23,273 nt of DNA from Gonium pectorale (lineage: Eukaryota > Chlorophyta > Chlorophyceae > Chlamydomonadales > Volvocaceae): the NCBI GenBank assembly GCA_001584585.1, contig LSYV01000004.1:171072-194344 (forward strand), read 5' to 3'. Below the pieces are notes generated by a model that had not been told where the DNA came from, made no database searches, and was given only the letters and a program-made list of their open reading frames with translations. The position numbers and the translations under genes are program-made. Positions 16,073-23,273 of the stretch are shown here, piece after piece (the stretch's first letter is position 1; each line of letters begins with the position of its first letter).

Positions 16073-17198
16073 TCACACCACTTGTTGCCCAGCCCCCCCC
16101 CCCCTCTTTCGGAACATTGGCATCCTCCTGACGGCGGCGGGGCAGGATTTCCAGCGGAGGCTGCGGCGGTGGTGGCGGGGCCAATCGGGCCATCCACGGC
16201 AGGGTCTTGCTGGCGGTGTGGATATGGTGGCTGCCGGCATGCGGGCGGCCCGGAGCAGACCCGCCACCGAGGTCAGCAGCCGCAGGTCTTCCTCCGCCAG
16301 GTGCAGCAGGGACAGCGCCGCCACCACCGCCGCCGAACCACCAGCGTCGTCATTGTCTGTGGCTGCCTGCAGCCCGCTGTCGCAGTCACTGCCGCCGCCA
16401 GTGTCGCCCCCGCCGGCCGCTTGGGCTGTGCCGCTGAGGTCCAGGAGTGAGAGCGGCTGATAATTGCTGTGCAGCCTCTTGCAGCCCTACCTGGCGCCGC
16501 AGGTGCGGGTCCAGATGTTGCTGCCCCTGCACCTGCTGCTGCCGCTGCTGTCCCTGCTGCAGTGGCTCTTCCTCCTCCGTCTCTTGAGGCGTCGATGGCA
16601 ATGACGGCGCGTTACCTAAGGGGCGAGTTTGGAATGGGAGCGATTTGGAAGGCTCTTGGTGGGAGCCGGGGTCGGTCCGGGCGGTGCCTTGCGCCTACGG
16701 GCAATACCGGTAGGGTGGCATAGTAACCCGGGAGCGTAGGGGACGCACTGAAGGCAACAGCAACGCTGCAAGCCTGTAAAAATGGTGCAGGAGTCCAGGG
16801 GCGGGGCGCGTCCCAAACCGCCGCCACGTCCCAGCTGACACGCAGCCCTTTCCGGCCCCCTATTGCGGATCCCCGCTGACACATGGCACTTGCCTGAGGG
16901 GCCCAGAAGACTCGGCCACCGGTACATCCTCATTGCCCTGGTGCCAGCTGGTGCCGGCAGCCTCCATCGCCCCATCGGCATCGTCGTCTCCCATTACGGT
17001 ACATGGCCGGCGCTCACCTCCCCCGGGCATGGGACCCGGGAGGGCCGCAGCAGGGCTCCCCCGAGCGCGGACCCTGCCTTCGGACCCGCCGCCTCGCTGC
17101 TCGCCCTCGCCGTCCCCGGTGTTGCGCCCTCCCTCCGCCTCGGCCTCCGTCTGCGCCTCCGCCGCCAGCTGCAGCAGCTGCCGGACACTGAGTGGGGC
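16073..17198 (-). CDS. Candidate unrecognised low-complexity protein (exon blocks)
   Basis: I do not recognise this gene. Three minus-strand blocks look like coding sequence. Block A, 17018-17198, has acceptor GCACCAG and donor GTGAGC; it begins APLSVRQLLQLAAEAQTEAE and continues E/G-rich. The same frame stays open to 16860, where a GC-type donor (CAG|GCAAGT) is possible. Block B ends at 16491 with donor GTAGGG and is Q/E-rich (PSTPQETEEEEPLQQGQQRQ). Block C runs from about 16466 to a stop at 16073-16075. It contains NYQPLSLLDLSG, a G/D-rich linker, and a leucine-rich helical stretch VVAALSLLHLAEEDLRLL followed by TSVAGLLRAARMP. The phases of B and C do not join simply, so the exon model is incomplete or the locus is decayed. 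Plus-strand frames over the same bases are also open, which is common in CAG-rich algal DNA, so the strand is a judgement. The 5' end is unknown. Confidence 0.35.
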
Positions 17199-17599
17199 CT
17201 GGTGCGGGCAAGGGAGCGGCAAGGTAAGGAATCACGTCAGCATGTGAGAGTGTATAAAGCACACACACTGCACTACTGTGCATAAGGGTTGAAAGTCCTC
17301 GTGCCGAGGGAGGGGCCTAACCGTAGCGAGGGAGGACGTGACAGCTACTCAGCCGTAACCTGCGAGGAACCGTATCTGTGCCGCAGGCAGCGCCGACTCG
17401 CCGTGTGGCCCACCCGCCCAACCCGGAGCCAACTGGGCCTGATCGGATCACCCGATCAGAGGGGGAAGGGCGCGGGTCCACTCCGGCGCTGCTGTCGGCC
17501 GCGACGGCCAAGGCACGGGCGGGCGCCGATACGGCCGCTGCTCCCATAGCTGCTGCGCCTCCGTGTGGTGCAGCTGCAGCTGCCGCCGGGGTCGCAGAA
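17199..17599. other. Low-complexity spacer, TATA-like motif and small palindrome
   Basis: Between the candidate gene and the left inverted repeat both strands are open for short stretches, rich in alanine or proline in translation, and neither is convincing. The sequence has TATAAA on the plus strand near 17253, followed by a CACACACA run, and a perfect 7-bp-arm hairpin TGATCGG-ATCAC-CCGATCA at 17440-17458. Confidence 0.35.
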
Positions 17600-18207
17600 C
17601 GCCCGCCCTATTGGAAGCGTCGCCTTCGGGCGTGTATGACCGTAGAGGCGGGCTCCCTCTTTCTCTCCAGATTTCTCCTTTGTCGGAAGGATTGCGCGGC
17701 ATCCGCCGCCGTCGCCGCCGCCGGGTGCGCGCTGGTGCTGGCTACCGCCTAGTCCTCACCGCAGCCGCCACCTCTGCTCGCGGCCCGGGGACAGCCGCCG
17801 CCTTCAGAGTCGGGCGCAGTGCGTCGACCCTCGGCGGCGGCACCCCACCCCGCCCAGGGAGGCGCCCCGGGAGGAAGCCGTCGCCCGAAGCCAGCGGGAG
17901 AAGCCGCGGTAGGCGCCTCGTGCCCTCCAGGTGCTGCTAGAGCGGCAGCTGGGGAGCAGGGGAATCCACCGTCAGCCTGGGCGGGGGGCGGGGGGCTTCC
18001 GTCACCGCGGAGCTGACGGGGCGGAGGGGAAAGGCCGCGGGGCGCGTTGGTTCGCACGGTTAGCAGCGGGGAGCGCAATGGGCCCGAAAGGTGGAGTACT
18101 GCCCTACAGCCTCAGAATACCCTACAGCCGAACCCTCCTGTTATTCCCCCACCCACGCCCAGACGCATGCCTCCGTTGCGCGCAGCAGTCTGGCGGTGCC
18201 GCCCAGC

Positions 18208-18723
18208 TCAGCCCACCCGGAGGTGACGTCGGGTAGAGGCGCCGGCACCGGCCCGGGCCTGCCGCTGCATTGCGGCCGGTGCTGGTGGCTGCTGCGGCGG
18301 CTGCATGGGCTGGTAGTGCGTTTGTCTGGGGAAGGCGTCCTGAGGGCCTGGGTGCTCCCACCCCAGCGGCAGGCGCGACTCCTCGGATGAACGCAAACAC
18401 AGATGTGGATCGCGAGTCAGAGCCGCCTCAGCCGTCGCCTCCGCCGCCTGTTGCGGGCCTCCACCGCCTGCTGCGGGCCTCCGCTGGCTGCTTTCGTACG
18501 CCTTTGGCGTGAGGCCCATCTCCCGCATGTGCTCTCAGCATGCCCTGCAGGCACGCAGTACGAAGTACGGCAGCATGGCAGTGTACGGCTCGTGCTTCTG
18601 TGCGGCTGTAATGCGGTCGCGTTCGCGGCAGGTGAGATCAAGGGCGATGGCGGACCCCGCGCCGCCCTTGCCCGACCATCTCGCCCCGCACCACACGCAC
18701 CGGGTCCGTTGAGTACGATCGCT
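18208..18723 (-). pseudogene. Interrupted reading frame with two CxxC pairs
   Basis: From about 18723 (after GCGCAAG) one minus-strand frame is open to a stop at 18208-18210, except for one TGA at 18535-18537. Before the TGA it reads TRCVWCGARWSGKGG, then LTCRERDRITAAQKHEPYTA and LPYFVLRACRAC, so two CxxC pairs could form a zinc ribbon. After it come EHMREMGLTPKAYESSQ and a Q/P/A-rich tail (QPMQPPQQPPAPAAMQRQ). Composition on both sides of the TGA looks equally coding, which suggests a single nonsense change or a short unrecognised intron. It lies inside the segment bounded by inverted repeats, so it may be a remnant of that element's protein. Family unknown. Confidence 0.35.
18444..18483 (+). 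repeat. 20-nt tandem duplication
   Basis: Two adjacent 20-nt units, each starting CCGCCTG, at 18444-18463 and 18464-18483 differ at two positions. They fall in the interrupted minus-strand frame and lengthen it without breaking it. Confidence 0.8.
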
Positions 18724-19045
18724 CACTTGCGCACGTGCGAGTCGGTCAGTCGGGAGTACGGCACTTGGTGCAGCCGTGTACGCAGCACCTGTGTGTGTTG
18801 CCTTACACCTCCGAGCCGACGCTGGCCTGGGGCACTGCCCGCCCCAACGCGCGACCACCTCAACGCCGCGAGGCGAGGGGTGTGGGGGACCGCAATTCCC
18901 CCTTTCTCAACCCAAGGCACAGCCTGCAACTGCAGCTGCCAACTGCAAAACCCGCCGCAGTGCTTCCTCTGAGCAGTTGCTGCGCACCTAAGTCCTTGCC
19001 GCACGGGACACGCCCGAAGGCACGACGTTTCCAATAGGGCGGGCG

Positions 19046-20381
19046 GGTACAGAGCAAGACATGTGACGGTCGTCCCGCCCCCCGTCCGTGCGTGCGGCGC
19101 CCAGCCCACAGGTTCCAATGCGATGTCAGCGGGCGCTGGAAGCTTCGGAAGCTGCTTTACGATGCAGGCATGCCAGGCCAGGCGGTGCGCGCCCCCCATG
19201 CCACAGCCCGCGGCCCCGCACTGTCCCCATGACCCCATAACCCGTACCTCTGCCGACACCTGGCAGACAGTTCGTATGTACGGCATGTACGATGCGGTAC
19301 AACGCGCGCAGGGAGTCACAGCCACAGATTACGGCGACCGGGAAGCGCCGAGTGGGCAGAGTCCCGACTCCGAAGTGCAGTGCGGGGCCCTGATGCGCTT
19401 GGGCAGCTTGCTGGGGGCCCGGGGGCGCGCGGTGGGATGGGTGAGGAATGGCACTTGTGGGAGGCCGGGGGGAAGCGCGGGTCTGCCTGCCTGCGCGGGC
19501 GCGGGCCGGGGCGCATACAGCCGGCCCTCCCGAGGCCAGGCGAGCGCGCAGCAGCGACTTGCCCCCCACCCCGCCCAAGGAAGACCCGCCTTCCGCGGTA
19601 CGGAAGGCCCCCCGTACCCGCGTCCGCCGGACTCGTCGCCCGGCGCATGTGGCTCAGGGCTGCCTCTGACCCGCCACGGGCGCAGCCATATCAGCGTGAA
19701 TTTACACGACAAAAGTCGGCTCGGTCGCCGGTCGCCGGGCCAGCGCCTCCTTACTGGGCGCTGGCCTCATGTGCTTATCACACACGGAGACGTACGGTGT
19801 CGTCAGTACCCAAGTCAGCAGACCCAGCGAGACGACCGGCTCGCTATCGCCTCTACGGTGGTCAGCGCCCAGCCCGTCAGCGCGCATCCCTGGCCTGTCC
19901 TGCCCTGCTCCCCTCCCCTCTGCACCGTCTGCAACACGCACCTCCCACCACCACATCGCCTCACCCGCGTCGGTCCGCGCCCGTCCGCGGCTCGCCCCGG
20001 GGCCGTGAAGCGTTCCGACCTCGCCCTCACCCCGTGTCTCTTATTCTACCCACGAAGCCGCGCCCCACGCGCCTGACCAGCGCCAGTCCAACCCCGCGCC
20101 CGGTTTGTGGGCCTCTCCCGCTCGTCGGGGTCATGCGCTCGGGCCGCGGCACTGCCCTCCACCACCCGTCGGCATTGCCCTACTGCAGCCGCCACGCGCC
20201 AACAACCAGACCTGTAACCACGCCTCACCTCGGCGCACTGACTCGTAGCCGGCTGCTGTACGGGCAGGCCGCCATCGCCCGCCTGCCCGCCTCCAGTGCA
20301 TTCTTCGCCTCCTCCGCCTACCCTCCTCCTGCGCATCCCCTCCTCCGCCCCCTCCCCTCTCCTCCCCCAAGCAACCCCCCG
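19046..20381. other. Region downstream of ATR, no supported gene
   Basis: Very GC-rich sequence in which long plus-strand frames run antisense to ATR without family signals. A TGTAA motif on the minus strand at 19702-19706, about 680 nt after the ATR stop, is a candidate poly(A) signal for that gene. Confidence 0.4.
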
Positions 20382-22854
20382 CTAGTACCACGCCATCCAC
20401 CACACGTACATGCGCGCCAGGTTCTCCTTGTCGGTGGCCTCCGCGATCAGCCTGGCCGCCTGGCCCTCGGCGCTGAGCGGCAGGGTGGGCACCGCCTGCA
20501 CGCCCAGCAGCGTGCCGCCCAGCCGGCCCTCAATGGTGGACAGAGCGTCCTTGGCGGCGGGGTTCTCAACCTCGCCGCCGACGTCCTGGAGGCAGGGGAG
20601 GAAGGGGGCCGGGGCGGGGCGCCAGGTCGGGGCGGTGTGGCGCCAGGTCGGGGCTCTCACTCGTCGCCACCACACCACACCAGACCGGCCCAAGTTGGGC
20701 GTGGGGCAGCGGCAAATGCGGAGCGACGGGACGTGATGCAAAGGCCGGCCGACGAGGGGCCCGGGCGGGCAAGCGGCGGAGTCGCAGGGGCCACGGGCCA
20801 GGGCAGGGAGGGCAGCCGATGGGCCAGGGAGGGCAGCCAATGCTTGCAATGGCGCGGATGGACGCGGGCAGCCCTCCTCTCCTCTCTCCTCCCAGTCCGG
20901 CACCCCCTCCACCCATGCCCTAAACACCCACCTGCACCGCCGCCCCTCCCCTGGCCGCCTGCTGCGCCGCCGGCTTGTGGCTGGCCCACTCCACCAGCGG
21001 GTCGTACAGGAACGTCTCGGCCACCGTCATCAGCGTGTCGCGGTGCTGGCGGAGGACCTGCGGCCCGAGGAGGGGGCGCAGAAGGGGGGAAGGGAGGGCA
21101 TTAAGGGTGGCGGATGGGAGTGAAGGGAAGGCGCTGCTTGTTGCGGGCTGTGCCAACGGCCCCTATCCGCCTCCTCCGCCTCCTCCGTATCCCCCACCTG
21201 CAGTGTGGTCTCAGCGCATCGGCGGAAGACGCCCTCCACTCCGCTGATGCCGAACCCGTCCACCACGTTCTGCGTGAGGCGGAAGGGAACCATCTCAGGG
21301 ACCTGCGAGGGAGGAGGGAATGTTTGGGGGGGGGGCGGGGGTAAAGTCGGTCCACGGAAACGAGGGGCATGGGTTAGGGCAGGGGCGGGAGGGAGGCCGG
21401 AAGCGGTGACGGGGAGGAGCCACAAGCATGCCGTGTTGGGCATGCGATACAGGCAGCGGTGGAGGGGCTGCCGCACATCAGAGGGCTGCTGCGTGGCGGG
21501 GTTTAGGGTGCAACGCCGTTCCCCGCCGCACCCCTCCGCCCATCCCCTCCCTCCCACTCCTCCACCCATGCCGCTGCGCACCTCTAGCGTGAGGCCCCTG
21601 TCGAACAGGCAGCCAAAGTCCACCTGCACCGTGTCCCCCGCCGCGCAGTCCAGCAGGATATTCTCGCCGTGCCGGTCGCCCAGGCCCAGCATGTGGCCCA
21701 CCATGCACCACACGGCGTTGGTGCTGCGGACGGGGGCGGGGGGCGCGGGCAGGGGAGGGGCCGAGGGTGTGGGGTGGAGGTTAGGGATTTAAGGGGCGTG
21801 GTAGTCGGGGAGCAGTCGGGGCAGGCAGCGTCGGGGCAGGCAGAGCGGAGGCCCAAGCCGGGCTCAGACCCGGCGCTCGGGGATGTAGTTGGGCGGGGCG
21901 GAGGGGCGGTGGATGCCAGGTGGGGAGGCCGCCGCCGCCGCCATGGCGGTACTGCCGGGTACTGCCCTCCCGCGGGTACCTCACCGCGTGAAGTTGGTCC
22001 GGGCCGCCAGCCAGGCCGCCGGCTCCGGGTGCTTGGTGAGCAGCCACCTGGGGGGGGGGGAGGGATGGGGAGGGGAGAGAGTGGGGGCGGTTGGGGGAGA
22101 ACGGGGGAGGGGGGCTTTAGCCACTCGTCCAGCTTGAGGGGACAGCGGCGGTCGGGGGACGGGGCATTACCGCAAACTTCGGAGCACAGCCCTCCAGCCC
22201 CGCCTGGCCGCGTCGTCTACCCCCACTCCCACCCCACTCTGCGCCCACCTGTGCAGCCGCGGCGGCAGGCGCTCCAGCACCTTGCCCAGCAGCTTGGCCT
22301 TGTTAGTGGGCTCGGTCCACGAGTCCCACAGCTTGCGGATCCACGCGACAAACTCCCTGAGGAGAGGAGGGGTGGCGGAGGGGTGGCGCGAGGGAGTTGA
22401 GGGACGGCACGCGGGTGTGGCGGCGCCGTTGCGGCCTCTCTGCGGGTGCGGGTGCGGCCTCTCTGCGGGTGCGGGTGGCGCAACTCAACCAGCAAGCAGC
22501 ATGGCATGGGATGGTATGGTATGACATGGAATGACAGACCCCGACCGCACCCACGTCTTCACGCGCCACCTCTCGCTCATAGAGCAGCAGGTCCGACGAC
22601 CCCCGCCGCCCTCTCGCCCCCCGGCCCCCGCCTCTACACCACCCGCCCCTCCTCGCCTCCTGTTGATGAGCCGCTCGGCGGTGTAGGTGTCCTCGATGGC
22701 GCCCTTGAGCGCCGTCAGCCCGTTGACCCACTGCAGGATGCCGCAGTCCTCCGTCAGGGCCACCACCGCGTACGTGCGCAACCGCAGGCCGCGCCGCCGG
22801 CTGGCCGCATCGCCCCCGAACAGCGCGTTCAGCATGGAGGCAAAGTCCATAAGG
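20382..22854 (-). CDS. ATR: ATR-type PI3K-related checkpoint kinase, C-terminal part (5' end beyond window)
   Basis: Serine/threonine kinase that signals single-stranded DNA and stalled replication forks in the nucleus. Exons on the minus strand: about 22657 (or 22555) to 22854, then 22249-22356, 21985-22047, 21582-21723, 21198-21302, 20932-21057 and 20382-20585 (stop TAG). From the second listed exon onward all junctions are GT-AG and in phase. Features in order: [20 protein letters not shown] and GILQWVNG of the kinase N-lobe; the catalytic loop [12 protein letters not shown]; the activation loop [42 protein letters not shown]; and a FATC tail beginning PLSAEG with [12 protein letters not shown], ending [27 protein letters not shown] and FLYDPLVEW follow ATR rather than ATM, TOR or SMG1, as I recall these families. 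The first listed exon starts at LMDF, so the KDDLRKD-type element and everything before it are missing here. Unrelated in function to the fermentation genes. Confidence 0.93.
20619..20841 (+). repeat. Imperfect tandem duplications in an ATR intron
   Basis: GGCGCCAGGTCGGGG occurs at 20619-20633 and again at 20639-20653. Further on, GGGCCAGGG(CAGG)GAGGGCAGCC-type units occur at 20795-20820 and 20821-20841, the second lacking about 5 nt. All lie within the last ATR intron (20586-20931). Confidence 0.75.
22431..22476 (+). repeat. Perfect 23-nt tandem duplication in an ATR intron
   Basis: The unit beginning GCGGCCTCTCTGCGGGTGCG occupies 22431-22453 and repeats exactly at 22454-22476. A low-complexity stretch of ATGG/TATGG words follows at 22501-22535. 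Confidence 0.9.
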
Positions 22855-23273
22855 CTGGGGCGGGGAGGGGCAGGGAGGGTGGAGGAGGCGGGGGTCATGG
22901 GAAAAAATAAAGGTCAGGCGTTCTCACTATAGAGGCCTGAGGGGCATGCCGACCGTGGGGAGGGCGGGGGAGGCGGGGGAGGGAGGAGGGAGGAGGGTCG
23001 GAAAGGGCGCTCCCCACGAGAGCGTGGTGCGTGGGGCGTGCCGCCCGCTTCGTGCCGACCCTTACCCGGCCCGGGTCCGCAAGCTGTTCCCGATTCCCGG
23101 TCTGAGGCAAGTGCGCCGGCGGGGCTCGATAAGGTACCAGCCGCGCTCCTGCAGCAATCGGCCCCCCGCCCTCCCCGCCCCTCCCCGCCCCGCCCCGCAC
23201 GTCCGTGCCCGAAGCAGAGCGCGACCCAGGCGAGCGGGGCGCCGCGCCGGCCGGCCGGGTGGCGTGGGGCCCT
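22855..23273. other. Unresolved sequence upstream of the first visible ATR exon
   Basis: The kinase segment expected just before LMDF, with the KDDLRKD-type motif, is not found in any frame here, so most of this is probably intron. An open stretch at about 23062-23148 on the minus strand, between a CTGCAG acceptor and a GGTAAGG donor, could be an exon, but its translation does not resemble ATR. The sequence includes G-rich purine tracts near 22959-23000. Confidence 0.3.

Larger units (their letters stand above)
17600..19045. mobile_element. Possible degraded element bounded by terminal inverted repeats
   Basis: The 36 bases at 17600-17635 on the plus strand recur on the minus strand at 19045-19008 with one substitution and a 2-base insertion. 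The shared start is CGCCCGCCCTATTGGAA and the shared end CCTTCGGGCGTGT. Similarity stops abruptly on both sides, and the orientation is that of terminal inverted repeats around a 1446-bp segment. No target-site duplication is visible next to the ends and no known transposase is recognised inside. The segment holds a broken minus-strand reading frame. It could also be an inverted duplication unrelated to transposition. Confidence 0.4.

Noticed and set aside
19063..20076. 337-codon plus-strand frame
   Set aside because: No motif, biased composition, and no supporting splice structure.
19380..21104. Long plus-strand open frame (574 codons)
   Set aside because: It runs antisense through the last ATR exons and introns, is P/R/A-rich throughout, and has no family motif; such frames arise by chance in very GC-rich DNA.

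Overview
The window looks like nuclear DNA of a volvocine or chlamydomonadalean green alga. It is very GC-rich. Genes are split into many short exons with GTG(A/G)G-type donors and C-rich tracts before the acceptor AG. TGTAA motifs follow two stop codons, and alanine/glutamine/proline-rich low-complexity coding is common. The genes are closest to what I remember of Chlamydomonas reinhardtii (HYDA2-type hydrogenase, ACK, PAT), but the hydrogenase differs at many positions, so I read this as a relative rather than that species. Species cannot be fixed from the sequence alone.

Layout. (1) 23-3656, minus strand: the 5' ten exons of a bacterial-type phosphate acetyltransferase (PAT), cut by the window edge before its catalytic domain. 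(2) 3657-4043: a short, A+T-richer spacer shared by two divergent genes. (3) 4044-8245, plus strand: a complete 11-exon acetate kinase (ACK, 432 aa). (4) 8246-10323: convergent 3' regions of ACK and HYDA, with one candidate TGTAA poly(A) signal for each. (5) 10324-13793, minus strand: a complete 10-exon [FeFe]-hydrogenase (525 aa, HYDA2-like) with all four H-cluster cysteines and a plastid-type transit peptide. Upstream of it is a cluster of GTAC cores, the kind bound by the copper/anoxia regulator CRR1. (6) 14100-16072: no gene I can support. (7) 16073-19045, minus strand: blocks of coding-like but unrecognised low-complexity sequence, and a 1.45-kb segment bounded by 36/38-bp inverted repeats that holds an interrupted reading frame. 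This may be a degraded mobile element. (8) 20382-22854, minus strand: the last seven exons of an ATR-type checkpoint kinase (kinase core plus FATC). The rest lies beyond the window.

Together, PAT, ACK and HYDA make a fermentative cluster. PAT and ACK turn acetyl-CoA into acetate and ATP, and the hydrogenase disposes of ferredoxin electrons as H2 in anoxia. The shared PAT/ACK promoter and the anaerobic-type cis elements at HYDA fit co-expression in the dark or without oxygen. ATR is an unrelated neighbour. Exon coordinates were worked out by hand from reading-frame continuity and splice consensus; all internal junctions of ACK and HYDA keep frame exactly.
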